A DNA stretch of 29,536 bases from Chara braunii (GCA_003427395.1 BFEA01000284.1:366091-395626); one strand, 5' to 3'; numbered from the stretch's first letter, positions 1-9,988 are shown. Numbers and translations: made by a program. The notes: a model not told the origin generated them from the sequence alone.

Positions 1-261
1 TCGTCAGGTAAACCATTTCCATCTGTACAACCTACTACCACCCATGTTTTGCGTATCTCCCTGTAATATGACTTCTGTATGCATGAGATTGTCCCTATGG
101 TTTTTGTTTTCCCTTCAGGACCCAATCAGACTGAATGGAAGGAATGTGTGAAAGTGAAGTTTACGTTTCTCTTTTGTTTTGACTGAAAGCAGACTAAGGT
201 ATGAATTGGGGGAAGGTGGGAGGAAGGCAGTTTTGCATGCGTTTGGAAGGGTCAACCAAAG

Positions 262-947
262 CCTGAGCATTGTTTCTACCGTGAAGGGCTCAGGGCTATG
301 TTTATTTGGCTGTTTTTTGAAGGACCAGGCATTGTTTCTACTGTGAATGGCCTGGTTGCTATGTTTATCTAGTTGTTTTCTGGAGGACCAGGCATTGTTT
401 CTACCGTGAATGGCCTGTTTGGTCTAGTTAACTCTGGGGGTTTGCCCGATTGAAGGGGTTTAAATTCTTGTTTTACTCTGAGGGAGGATTTCTAGATTAA
501 GGTTAAGCATTGTTTCTGCTGTGAATGGTTTAGCCTGAAAACCACACACGTGAACTAAACTAAATATAAAGGAAAGTACTTTATGTATATTTGCATGTGA
601 ACTAGCAGCTGGACATAGTTTCTACTGTGAATGGTCCAGCGTTAAGCCATATCATTAAGAAGAGAAAGGGAAAAATACGAAGTATAAATGAAAATAGTTT
701 TGGGTAAGCTGAACATTGTTTCCATGGCGAATGGTTCAGTCCCCTGCCCATATTTGTTTCCCTTTTTTAAAACAAAGTCAGAGAAATACTAAATTTTGGA
801 TATTAAACAGCTCAGGGCGACTGGGCATTGTTTCCATGGCGAATGGCCTAGTCATCTGCCCAAAAGAAGAGAGAAGTAGTTGTGAAACCTGTTCGTGTAT
901 ATCATAAAGTCAAGCTGGACATTGTTTTCATGGCGAATGGTCCAGCT
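262..947 (+). repeat. Hairpin array I-A: eight stem-loops with a constant 19-nt loop
   Basis: Eight hairpins lie at 262-294, 324-356, 387-417, 501-535, 608-640, 708-740, 819-853 and 913-947. The stem arms differ from unit to unit: CCTGAGC/GCTCAGG, ACCAGGC/GCCTGGT, GGTTAAGC/GTTTAGCC, GCTGGAC/GTCCAGC, GCTGAAC/GTTCAGT, GACTGGGC/GCCTAGTC, AGCTGGAC/GTCCAGCT; the third unit is weaker (CAGGC/GCCTG). All eight loops are exactly 19 nt and close to attgtttctactgtgaatg, later units having attgtttccatggcgaatg. The loop ends ATT and AAT can pair, adding three base pairs past a bulged G. The wobble pairs are G-T on this strand. Function unknown. Confidence 0.85.
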
Positions 948-1258
948 CTATGTCTTATGTAAGATGGGTATAAGGATTCAAGGACTTGAAGGTTCATGAA
1001 CTATTTATATGGAATGAACTTGGGATGGTGAGAGTACTTACATTCGTGGTTTGGTTTGCATGTGACTGGATGGGATGGCTAGTTTGTTTGGGTTTCAGTA
1101 TTATAGGTAGTTGCTTTAGTTGCTCGCCACGTGCTAGAGCCATAAGAGTTAGAGTCAATTCCTGCATTTTCTCTAATAACTTTTTTTTACTTAGGTCAAT
1201 ACCTGCATTTTCTCAGATTTTTTCTTATACTTAGCTTTGTATAAATCTTGGCAAGCTA

Positions 1259-2035
1259 CTTTTCCTACGAGAAGCGCTGCCGAAATTTTTATAAATCCAA
1301 GAAGTTAGTCAACTTTTGACTTGTCAGAATTCAACTTGTCTTTTCCATATATCTGGCTTAGTAGGAATCTGGAAAGTCTCATTTTCTAAAGGGAGTGTTG
1401 TCCAAATTTTTACTAATTCAGGGAGTTAGACAAAATTTGACTTTGAGAAGTGAAAGTTATTCTCAAGTCATGAACTTAGCCTTGTATAAATTTTGGAATA
1501 GTACATTTCTAGAGGGAGTGCTGCCGAAATTTTTACGAAATTAAGGAGTTAGTTAAATTCTGTCTAAAATTGAGCTCGAGCTGTTGTTCGAGTTCATATC
1601 TGACTCAGTATAAATCTGGAAAGTCTCCCTTTCTAAAGGGAATGCTGCCCAAATTTCAACTAAATTCTGTCTAAAATTGAGCTCGAGCTGTCGTTCGAGT
1701 TCATATCTGACTCAGTATAAATCTGGAAAGCCTCCCTTTCTAAAGGGAATGCTGCCCAAATTTTAACTGATTCAGGGAGTTAGACAGAATTTGAATTTTC
1801 AGAGTTAGAGACTATTTCTGCCTTCATATCTGACTTAGTATAAATCTGGAAAGCCTCCCTTTCTAAAGGGAATGCTGCCCAAATTTCTGCTATTTCATGA
1901 AGTTAGACATAGTTTGACTTTCCAGAGTTAGGTATTATTTCTGCTTTCATATATGAACTTATATAAATTATTGAGAGACACTTTTCATACGGGAAGCGCT
2001 GCCGAAATTTTCCTGATTTAGATGAGATAGATTAT
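1259..2035 (+). repeat. Array II-A: seven units of about 120 bp
   Basis: Seven units begin near 1259, 1377, 1501, 1622, 1733, 1854 and 1977. Each holds a short hairpin (for example CTTTTC ctac GAGAAG, CATTTC taga GGGAGTG, CCCTTT ct AAAGGG), then 'gctgccgaaatt' or 'gctgcccaaatt', then an 'agttaga' tract. Two hairpin types alternate: 'gggaagcgctgccg' at the array ends and 'aaagggaatgctgccc' inside. Copy B has only three such units (17835-18140), so unit number varies between copies. No reading frame spans the array. Confidence 0.8.
1556..1769 (+). repeat. Recent 107-bp tandem duplication inside array II-A
   Basis: The segments starting at about 1556 and 1663 are nearly identical. 'tgtctaaaattgagctcgag' starts at 1561 and 1668, and 'tataaatctgga' recurs with the same 107-bp offset. 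Each contains the hairpin GAGCTCGA/TTCGAGTTC. The near identity contrasts with the diverged neighbouring units, so this is a late unit duplication, probably by unequal exchange or slippage. Confidence 0.85.
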
Positions 2036-2044
2036 GTTCTAACA

Positions 2045-2124
2045 GGTGGCGATTCTGACAATCCACCTTGCATAAAGAAGATTATGTCAGGGTCTACCTT
2101 TGCTTTGGGCACTGCTTAGAGGTA
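2045..2124 (+). other. Conserved hairpin pair after array II (copy A)
   Basis: Two stem-loops are shared with 18149-18230. The first is GGTGG (2045-2049) with CCACC (2063-2067); copy B has GGTGG with CCATC, which keeps the pairing through a G-T wobble. The second is TACCTTT (2095-2101) with AGAGGTA (2118-2124) around the conserved loop gctttgggcactgc; copy B has a 9-bp version. Pairing is kept while the arms change, as expected of a selected RNA structure. Confidence 0.65.
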
Positions 2125-2133
2125 GGTTCAGGT

Positions 2134-2200
2134 TTCTCTCTCTCTCTCTCTCTCTCCCTCCCTCCCGCTCTCTCTCTCTCTCTCTCCCTCCCTCTCCCCT
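2134..2200. repeat. (CT)n microsatellite
   Basis: Long runs of ct with ccctccctc interruptions. The tract lies at the point where collinearity with copy B is lost, so it may mark the edge of an insertion or deletion between the copies. Confidence 0.95.
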
Positions 2201-4137
2201 CATCTTCCTCCATTCCTTCAAAATTCCTTAACCCCTAAAGCCTTTTGTCACCCCTTCTCCTCCATGGCATGTGACTAACTTCTATCCTCACCGTTACATT
2301 GCCAGGGAAACGAACGGAAATGAACTTGGTCCTCACTTGGTGGAGAGCGAGGGCAAGGGAAGGGTTGTCGGTCGCTTGTGCCACCAAGAAGGAAACGAGA
2401 TTATTGAGGATGTTGGTGAGAGCAAAATGGAGTGTTGTTTTGGACAAGGTCAGTCGACTCAACCACCTCCTCGACTGCATGCCTGAGTAAGAAGAGTGTG
2501 ATTTGACTGTGAGGAAGGAAGGAAGGCACCCAAAAGCATGGAAAAGGAAAGGGAAGACTTGGACTTGAATGAGGGGCGTTGTGTTGACCCCATCGGGGAC
2601 GGACGTATGTCATTATCATGTTTATTTGGATGTGTTGCAGGTAAGTGGCTTGGACGACCTGGCAATGAAGGGATTGTGCGCCATGGGACCGTAATGAGGA
2701 GAAGGGGGGTTGAATCTCGAACGGACGGGATGGACTTTGGGCTTTGACGATTGCATGACTAGCGCGACCTGAAAAGACTAAGGGTCGGGGATGGGGTTGG
2801 AGTCTGACTTTGCCGTGATGTGTGACTGTGGCTGGGTCGCGAGTTTGGTAGGACCACCTGGAAGGACTAAGGGCGGTCACGAGACCTAGGAGATGTATGC
2901 GTGGGCCGACTAGAGGAAAGATAGGGGCTAGGGGCAAAGGGACGAGCCGCCCCGATGATGCTATAGGAAACTAGGGTTGTTAGTGAAGGAGTGCGTGGCC
3001 TAAGGAGAACGCTTAGCCTACGCACCGTAAAGAAGAGAAAGCTCTCAATGAACCTCCCTGGAATGCCTGAGTATTGGAAGGAGCAATTGTCTGGTAAGAC
3101 AAACAGAGAATCGAAAACCTTACACCTGCGAACCTAGACCAGTGAGGCTACCACCCGGCTAGAGGGCTGAGCTACATCCCTAATGTTAAGCTCTCTCGCC
3201 CTAATGGCCCAACCCCATCCATCTCATAGCACTAGGTGGGGGTGCCCCTGGGACGAACGACCCGCGCCCTGAGAGTAAGCGTGGGCGGGTCGAGCCAAGT
3301 GGGACCCGTAGTGGGGTCGACCAAGGCTCAAAAGTCCTTCAGGGTACGGCCCCGACAACGTCCGCCTGGGGGACTGTACATACGACCGTATGCATCGTAC
3401 GACCGGCCCGTATTCGTACGGGGTGCAGCACAACCCCTTTGGAATTGGCAATGACGTTGCCCTTAGCACCGTAAACTGTTTTCATATAGAACCGTCGCCG
3501 TCCCCGCTTCGTGTCCTCCCTTCGCATGATAGCCCAAGAAGTCTACGCCCCTTCTTGTCTTCGATGAAGATGACAGGTCCACACGGTTGCGCAATGGGGT
3601 TGGAAGCATCCCCACAGCACTAGTCAACGAACCATTTGGATTGCGTGTGGTTCGACCACGATTTCGTGGTCAAAGATGACCGTCTTGTGGAATCTTTCTC
3701 GGACCCTTTCCCTGAGGTCTCGCTAGGTTGCCCCCCACCCCTTCAAGAAGACATCTTGTCTGCAAAGGACAACACAAACGAAGCAACCCACCACGTGGTC
3801 AGGATAGAATGAATCTCAGCAGTAACAATTCTCTCACCGGCAAACCATAACGAAAGCCCTGGCAAGACGTCATCACCGCAGTGGTGAATCGAGAACCGCA
3901 CACGACCCTATCGTTCCATCGTTGACAGAGCACAACATGCGGGCCATGTTTGCGTAGTCCGGATCACAACGAACTTCACACATGAAGGCCCTCTAACACC
4001 TTCGCGCAGGGCTCACCTCTTACCCGAATACTCCTTCTGTGAGCAACATGGCAGTGATATTTGCAGAACAAGGGAGGGAACTCGAAGTCCCCGGGTTTTC
4101 AAACCTGACTTGGAGATTTCTACCGTGTTTTGAGCAA
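2201..4137. other. Gene-free stretch unique to copy A, with GC-rich hairpins
   Basis: No credible protein-coding frame is visible. The open frames here are short, overlap on both strands and show no family motif. The part at 3230-3560 is GC-rich and hairpin-prone: ATACG/CGTAT at 3380-3391, CCCGTA with a TTCG tetraloop and TACGGG at 3407-3422, then GGGGT/ACCCC just downstream. The rest (2216-3050 and 3560-4130) shows nothing I can name. Confidence 0.5.
3085..3181 (-). mobile_element. Possible tRNA-derived SINE head (weak)
   Basis: Read on the minus strand, the segment starts 'agggatgtagctcag' and contains 'tagccgggtgg' (from 3151-3161), similar to a pol III A box. It later has 'gttttcgattctc' (from 3106-3118), similar to a B box (GTTCGANTC) with extra T residues. 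Box spacing is somewhat longer than in a tRNA. I see no clear SINE tail or target-site duplication. It could equally be a decayed tRNA-like fragment or chance similarity. Confidence 0.3.
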
Positions 4138-5085
4138 TAGTAGGGTATTCATGTATGAGTGACCCTGCTACTTGCCTAAGTATGACTAATGATTTGATTT
4201 TACTGCCAACAAATTGGTCATCCAATACTAAACATAGGGGATGAGAGATTTAGGAACTAACTTTCCTTCTTATTAACGATTCAGAAAGATTCAGTCTTTG
4301 CACTTATTCAAGGTGTAGTAGAGGGCTCCAGTGAGGGTCATCTTGTTCACACGCTTGAGTCTAAGACCGACTAACGATTTGCGAGAAGTAGGAAATCACA
4401 TTGTTACTCTTTCTGTACCGACTTACTTACTCTCAGGCAGTTCGGTCATCAAACGGGTAATAGGAAGGCTTCTGTAGGAGTCATCCTATTACTTGTTTAA
4501 AAAATGGACTACTCGTTACCCAAGGAAGTAGCGGGGGGCCCTTGTTCGGGTCAGACTATTACATGCTTGATTTTGTACTAACTTACAAGATGGGGTACTC
4601 CTGTAGGAATATCCTACAAACTCGTCTTCTGTCCAAACTAACCAGGTCTTAGACCAGTTGACTTCGGGAGAGCAAAATGATGCCTTGTGAGGATCGTCTT
4701 ATTGCACTCACAAAGTTGATCAAACATTTGGTCACGTGATAGTAGGGGGCTCTTGTGTGGGTTGCCTATTATTCACTCAGGTTGTTATTAACCTCTAGGA
4801 GGGGTTTGAAATTCAGATCTTTCCGAGTGATACCTAAAGCAAGTAGTAGGGTGCCCGAGTAGCAGTCTCACCTATTTGTTTCAAGAGAGATATTCCTGTA
4901 TGAGTTATCCGACTACTCGGAATAGGTCTTGTGTATTATGAACCATTTGCATTTGCATTGAGTGAGACTGCAAAGGGAGTCGAGTACTCATATGTGATTT
5001 ACTCTACTGCCTGCTTGATTAACATATTGCTTGGTATTGACTAAGTAGCAAGAGATTCATGTTTGAATCAACCTACGACTTGAGT
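4138..5085 (+). repeat. Array III: hairpins with AGTAGG-type stems
   Basis: Clear units: AGTAGGGT/ACCCTGCT at 4139-4169, GTAATAGGA/TCCTATTAC at 4457-4492 (9 bp, perfect), TAGTAGG/CCTATTA at 4740-4771, AGTAGG/CCTATT at 4845-4876, and AGTCGAGT/ACTCTACT at 4978-5008 (one mismatch). Weaker units lie near 4316, 4527, 4585 and 5044. Loops are 15-20 nt and related to each other (attcatgtatgagtg, aggcttctgtaggagtca, gggctcttgtgtgggttg, actcatatgtgattt). Imperfect pairs are mainly G-T on this strand. The array is absent from copy B. Confidence 0.7.
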
Positions 5086-5610
5086 TTGTTAGAACAAATA
5101 AAAGAGAGAGAAAAAAATAATGTTCCTGTTGGAGCTACGTCTCACGAACCTGGAAAAGAAAACAAAGAAGGGAGTTAGGACCACGGGAAAAAAAATACTA
5201 GTAAAACAAGAAGTACCGCGGGATCCGTGTCCGTTCATGACTTTCGAGTGGAAAGCCACAGTAGCAAATAAGTTAAAACACTACTACTTAAGCACCAAGA
5301 TATGTGCTTATTTCAAAGAAGAAAGAATGCAAGGAAGGAGAGTAGGGGAAATATGAGTTTCCCTAAGACAACTTAGGACGCAGGCATGGAACTCATTGAA
5401 CGAGAGGAAAAGGGGACAAACGACTTAGGGTAGCGTTGTGAGAATAGAAGTTAGAGATTAGACTTTGGGATGTCGATCCCAGGGCTCACAGTCTAGATCT
5501 AAGGGTTTGACCCTTATATATCAATATGTGGAAAATCGAGTGGGAGTGTTGAATCTTTGTTGACCTATGTGTATGCAGGTCCCTGTTTGATCTACTGCAA
5601 TTGAAGAAGT
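5086..5610. other. Gene-free linker in copy A
   Basis: A/T-rich and purine-rich sequence with no recognisable gene. A 78-residue open frame from 5120 shows no motif and probably arises by chance. Similarity to copy B resumes towards the 3' end, near 5570. Confidence 0.4.
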
Positions 5611-5685
5611 GGTTCTACAAAAAAGGACCCAATGTTTTGTTATCTCTCGATAACAGGTCGGTTGTTACCGATTCAGCTTTTTCCC
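5611..5685 (+). other. Conserved stem-loop block 'gataacaggtcggtt' (copy A)
   Basis: GGTTC/GGACC (5611-5629) corresponds to GATCC/GGATC in copy B (18379-18393). TGTTATC/GATAACA (5638-5655) corresponds to the same arms in B (18400-18416). Both copies follow with 'ggtcggtt' and a second short TCGG/CCGA pairing. The first stem has changed sequence but kept pairing, including one T-G wobble in A. Confidence 0.65.
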
Positions 5686-6292
5686 CCTTAACTTGATACC
5701 CACATCTAAAGTCAAACCCTGTGGTTAGTAAAAATGTCACTTGTGGTCATTACCTGAATTATCCTAGTCACTCTCAATGGGTCCTTTGAAGAAATGTGAC
5801 GGGGGTGGTCTTACGTCTTAGGAAAGATAGAGTTGTCATACATGGTTTGGAGAGTGAGGGACAAGGTCAATAGTTGATGGTTGACGCCGTTAGTGCATGG
5901 CATGTGAACTGTCTTTGCATTATTTTGTGCAGGTCTGTCTTGTGCGTGATTTTGGATTGAACTGGACCTGATCTGTTGAAGAGTCTTCGACACAAAACAC
6001 TTGTGAAAGTGGGAAGGGTTTTCGACAGTAATATCCTCATATTCATTATTTGTCTATGTAACCTCTATACTATTTGATGTTCAGTTAAGTCATAACATGT
6101 TTAAGAAAGACAGCATGCCCTTGGTAGTAAGAAGGTTTAATTGGTACCTTGTTCGCTTTTGTCAAGAGAATAATACATTGTAGATTCATAAGCAGAAATA
6201 GAAAACCTTCTAAAAAGTTCGACCTGAATAACTATAAGTCCAGGATAGGGAGATCAACATCCTAAACCTGACTTGACTCACGGGTAAGTCTT
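5686..6292 (+). other. Copy A linker; partly alignable with copy B, no gene
   Basis: The 5' part resembles 18470-18700 of copy B ('ttgacsccgt.tagtgc', 'tttgtgcaggt'). A long-range perfect 9-bp pairing, AGAAGGTTT with AAACCTTCT, brackets about 6127-6210. Short stems AGGAT/ATCCT and GACTT/AAGTC lie near 6242-6290. No protein-coding frame is supported. Confidence 0.4.
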
Positions 6293-6535
6293 AGGCGTCT
6301 TACCGCGCGTAGTACCTCATTTCTATGCTACGACGATCGAGAAAACGCCCTCGGCCGACCTACCTCTACAAAGGCATGTAAAAGCCTTTGCATATGGTCG
6401 GTAGCTCAGCAGGGATACGCCTACCTAAGGTTGGTGACAGCCCCTTGGGTAGAGGTAAGTTGTACCTCGCGGCACCCTGACTTGTTGTGGGGTGTCGTGA
6501 GAGGTATAGTCGGCGTGCACGGTCGGAGTGGTGAC
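6293..6535 (+). other. Conserved structured closing domain (copy A)
   Basis: This is the best-conserved block between copies (partner 19514-19757). Hairpin 1 is CTACCTAAGG (6421-6430) with CCTTGGGTAG (6443-6452); its loop contains ggtgacag, kept in copy B although the stem sequence differs. Hairpin 2 is a 12-bp helix, 6466-6477 with 6490-6501 including two G-T pairs; copy B keeps the outer CTCGCG/CGCGAG but has a different, still paired, inner helix. A hairpin CAAAGGC/GCCTTTG (near 6374-6396) is specific to A. 'gaggtaagttgt' looks like a 5' splice site but lies within a stem. I match it to no known RNA family. Confidence 0.65.
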
Positions 6536-6544
6536 TGATTCTTT

Positions 6545-7478
6545 TAAACTCTCAAAGAAAAATCCTGCGTGGCACGACCAATAGGTTCAACACTCCCAGT
6601 AGGGTGCGGGACCGCCGCGCGCGACAGTGGGCCCCACAAATCTTGCATTTTGTGTCCTTGTGGCAACTCCTCGCCGCCAGCCACTGAAGTATGGGCACCG
6701 CCAAGTGCACAATTAGGCACAGCAGCTTTAGCAACCCTGCCTGCGTCCATTACGACAACGTATAGACCATCGCCCAACAGTCTCTCCATTGTCTTTGCGA
6801 CCTTAGTTATTGCTGCCATTTCGATAACCATCTTCGTTTAACCCATAAGGTCGTTATGTCTGTGCAGGCATCATAGGTTGGGAGTTGTGCTAAATACAAC
6901 GCCTTGGTGGTGACCTAGTGGAGCGTGTGACTACGAAGCAGACTGCCCCACGAAGGAAGTTCCCAGTTCTGCGGATCCACCTCGAGGTGTCCCGTCGGGG
7001 TGGAAATGCAGTAGTGTCTCAACGACACGGGCTACGCCCTGGCCTATCCCGAAGCATCGTGGCTCAGGTGGAAGGGGTCTTTAATCGTTGGCCGCTGTGG
7101 CTCACCCAAGGCAATCGTCCTGTTGGTGGCATGCCATGGTTGCTTCATACCCCTTTGTTTGCTCCCTGAAAGTATACAGTACATTGTTAGTCGGGGGGCA
7201 ACCCCCACCGGACCACCCACTCCCCCTTCACCCTCTCATCCTCTCTAAGTCGTCGCGTGCAGTCTAGCGAGCTTGATTCCTGCAACACATGCAGCCTTTG
7301 TGCTCTGGATACCTGATGTGGGAGTTTGGCAATCAGGTCCTCATCCTCCAACCATGTCCTCTATTCGCCATCCCAAAGATGGGCTAGTAGATAGATCCCC
7401 TTATTCAATCATTGCTTCCTAAACATCCTAGGAGTCCTTGCCACAGCCAGCCTCGCCAGGGTAGGTTGTCCTCTGCGG
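6545..7478 (-). pseudogene. LINE ORF2 3' tail, heavily decayed
   Basis: No intact frame. A short minus-strand stretch (6734-6552) has a Cys/His cluster, CHKDTKCKICGAHC, that could be a relic zinc-binding motif, but it is in a different frame from the other LINE pieces and may be chance. At about 7193-7216 a GGGGGG/CCCCC hairpin is present. Assigned to the LINE only by position. Confidence 0.35.
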
Positions 7479-7820
7479 TTATGAGGGAATTCCGAATAGT
7501 GGCTGAGTAAGAATCTTGTATACCATAATCGGGTGCACCGTGATGAGGTGAACATCCCTCCAGATGGCTAATGTAGGGGTCCAAAGGGCGTCCTGCTTCA
7601 AATTCCGCAGCAAGGTCAAGTGCATAAGTGTCTGGAAGGTTGCTTGCTGTGCTATTCGCAATCTTTCTGTCAGTAATTTCATAGGTGCCATCCTCCAGTC
7701 TGCCCGGTCGTCTTCTAGTATTAATCGGAGCACAAACCTAATATGTAGTGCCCTTGCCTGGTAGTGGGGGTCTACAATCCCCGATCCCCCTCTTGGCTGG
7801 ATTAACTTGACCCATGTCAC
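7479..7820 (-). pseudogene. LINE ORF2 region downstream of RT (fragment)
   Basis: An open stretch of 113 codons begins with a block resembling the 'W..L..P...GGLGI.D' motif found after the RT in plant LINE ORF2 proteins; here it reads WVKLIQPRGGSGIVDPHY. It lies downstream of the RT remnant on the same strand. The end is broken. Function in LINEs is not well defined; the region lies between the RT and any C-terminal zinc finger. Confidence 0.6.
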
Positions 7821-7899
7821 TCATCAAAATCGGGCTCTCTGCCGTAGGGGCCCCGACCATAGAAAATTAGTAATAGCTCCCCCAAGAGCCCTACACTGG

Positions 7900-8719
7900 C
7901 TCCTGCTGGACACGTACATAGCAACCACATACCACATTACTACACATAAGGAGTTATTAATCAGAATTGCTTGTCCATACAGATCAGGCACCGCCCGACC
8001 CAGCCACCCTTTCACCCGTCCTGTAACTGCTACAATATGGTTGTTTATTTATCATTCCCCGACCCCTTGTGCCGCCATCATGATTTCCAAGTATCTTATT
8101 GCTACCTTTTTCGGAAGGATCTCGATAACCTGTGTATCCCTCAATATGACGTCTTTTGGCAATATAATACAAGACTTTCCCCAGTTTACCTGCGCTCAGG
8201 CATAGAGCGAGAAGGCACTCATTACCCGTCTAAGAGTCAGACTTTGGTAACTGACGCCCCCACAATTGCCCTTGTGTCATCTGCAAAGGTCGTTGACTTA
8301 ATCTCTTGCCCCTGTCTTTGCAACCGTTGTACGTGGGGTTCCCATGAATCATGTTGTGGGGGGTTTCAACATACAAGATGTACAATGTCAAGGACATAGG
8401 GAAGCCTTGCCTGACTGAGCGGGTTGCCTGAAACGGGACGGATGTGTGGCCATTGGCCCTTATGGCCACTCTTGTTGTGTGGAGCAATCCACTTACCCAT
8501 TTCACGAAGTCCTCCCCTATCCCTCGCGATCTCAACACATGGGTCAAAAATCGCCACGGCACCCTATCGTATGCTTGTTCGAAATTGATAGAGACAAGCG
8601 CAATCTTTTGGTCAGAGGAGTTGGCTATCTCTATCACTTGCCTTGAGAGCATTAAGGACGAGGTTATCTTCATGCCGGAACAAGTCGTGTTTGTGACCGG
8701 TGAATCACTGCGTGCATGA
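7900..8719 (-). pseudogene. LINE reverse transcriptase domain (frameshifted)
   Basis: The frame covering 8673-8230 contains INFEQAYDRVPW, matching the LINE motif DFEKAYDRVPW with its catalytic Asp, then SVRQGFPMSLTLYIL, matching VRQGCPLSPLLF. The catalytic FADD is encoded at 8287-8276 but in another frame, so a frameshift separates the RT motifs. The enzyme would prime reverse transcription at a nicked target. The Cys usual in the RQGCP motif is Phe here. Decayed and presumably inactive. Confidence 0.85.
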
Positions 8720-9071
8720 CCATTGACAACCGGGTGGCCAAGATTTTTGACAAAATCTTTTAATTAGAGTTAAGTATGCGATCAGTTGCCGATTTTGGAT
8801 ATCTATCTTCTCCCCTCTTTTGAAAATTAGTGTCACGTATGTTCCCCAAACCCTCAGGGATATGGGCCCGTAGTTAGGGCTTCATTAAAAACGTTAGCTA
8901 AATACTGCTCCAATAACCATGCAAACTCCTTGAACATCTCTATGTGAATCCCATCCAATCCCGACGATTCTCCTCTTGGCAACTCCACAATAGCTCTGCG
9001 CACCTAATCGATTGCTACAACTCCTGTTTTTTGTGTTTGTGACAGGGTGGAACATGCGCCCATACGGCCTC

Positions 9072-9481
9072 CTACGGCTGCTGGACCATATCTTGTTTTG
9101 TCCAGTGTTGCTCCCCTATAAAGAGGTATCGATAGTATTGTTCCGCATAGGCAAGTATTGCTGGAGACGTAGTGGTCGGAGGCTCATCCTCTTGAAAGGG
9201 GTGCTCAAGTTGGTGCAGGGTAGCCGTCTTATGTACGGGGCGCATCGTCTGAAAAAACTCATGCGTCATCTTCTCTCCCTGTTCACCCACTTGACCTTGG
9301 ACAACCATCTGGTCTTCTTTACTTTGCCAGTGTACCATTGCTGCCATTCTGCCATCACCAAGCCCCTCGCCTCCCACCATTTGTCCTTCGCCTGGCCCCT
9401 CTTCGGACCATCATAGAGGCCTTGCATTCTCTCAAAAAACTTTCTGCCCATTTTTTCCCTCGCTAGCCTTTGGGCTTTCAA
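9072..9481 (-). pseudogene. LINE ORF2 linker between endonuclease and RT
   Basis: Two overlapping frames are each partly protein-like: one rich in basic residues (MKAQRLAREKMGRKFFERMQ), the other ending in an acidic and Tyr-rich part (AILAYAEQYYRYLF). This matches the usual spacer before the RT, where a helical segment ends in '...YY..LF'. A frameshift lies between them near 9270. Assignment rests mainly on position and style. Confidence 0.55.
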
Positions 9482-9780
9482 GTGTTGTTTAAACCACCAG
9501 TAATTCCTAAAGTCGTGCCCATTAACAAGCCATTATTTTAGGAAACGTACGGGCCACTACAGGAGTGCCCCAATTCGTCTGACTAGAAATATTTATACTC
9601 TATTTTTTTCCATGGTCGATAGTTGGGCCAAGTATTGGTGGTTTAAACACCATCCTCAACGCGGTCAAGCCCTGCTTTAGCCAATCCAATGCCGAACAGC
9701 CCTGCAAACGATTGGGTATCCAGTGCTCCCTGTGTTGCTGCACTAGTGCTCAAGAGAGCGCATCCGAAAAGATCCAAGCC

Positions 9781-9830
9781 GACAGCGCAGGGGGGGGGGG
9801 CTTCAAGTGCACCCCCCCTGGTGCCGCAAA
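9781..9830. repeat. G-run and C-run hairpin inside LINE
   Basis: A run of ten G residues is followed about 15 nt later by a run of C residues, giving CAGGGGGG/CCCCCCTG pairing. It may be prone to slippage and to sequencing error, which could explain local frameshifts. Confidence 0.7.
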
Positions 9831-9988
9831 CCGAACCACAAGCACCGTGCGGTTTGGCGTTACCCTGGGAGGCACTGCAGCCTCTGTGATTTTTGTGATG
9901 TCGCCTCATCTGACCATGGCATGTCCAGCGTACTTCTCCTAGCTGGTTCTGGGCCCGTCCATGTACAGTGTCAGTTTGTAGGGTGGAG

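Larger units (their letters stand above)
1..6540 (+). other. Structured non-coding repeat element, copy A (5' end outside window)
   Basis: No protein homology is visible. The region is assigned as one element because its blocks recur in the same order in copy B (about 16370-19757): a leader with a 'gggggaaggt(t)gggaggaaggc' motif, hairpin array I, array II with the 'gctgccgaaatt' motif, a hairpin pair (2045-2124), a 'gataacaggtcggtt' block (5649) and a closing domain (6293-6535). Copy A carries about 3.3 kb between 2140 and 5600 that copy B lacks, including array III. Imperfect stem pairs are almost all G-T on this strand, which implies a + strand RNA. It is broken at about 6540 by the LINE. 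It could be a non-autonomous transposon, a long non-coding RNA family or part of a larger retroelement. The family is unknown to me. Confidence 0.65.

Noticed and set aside
262-947. CRISPR-like array
   Set aside because: Repeats are not direct repeats with unique spacers; each unit is a hairpin whose arms vary, and the context is a eukaryotic genome with retrotransposons.
986-1234. 82-codon frame with signal-peptide-like hydrophobic start
   Set aside because: The homologous part of copy B (17651-17953) shares DNA blocks but not a consistently conserved frame; hydrophobicity follows from T-rich sequence.
6293-6535. rRNA, RNase P or snRNA fragment
   Set aside because: No recognisable conserved core of these RNAs; similarity is only in being highly structured.
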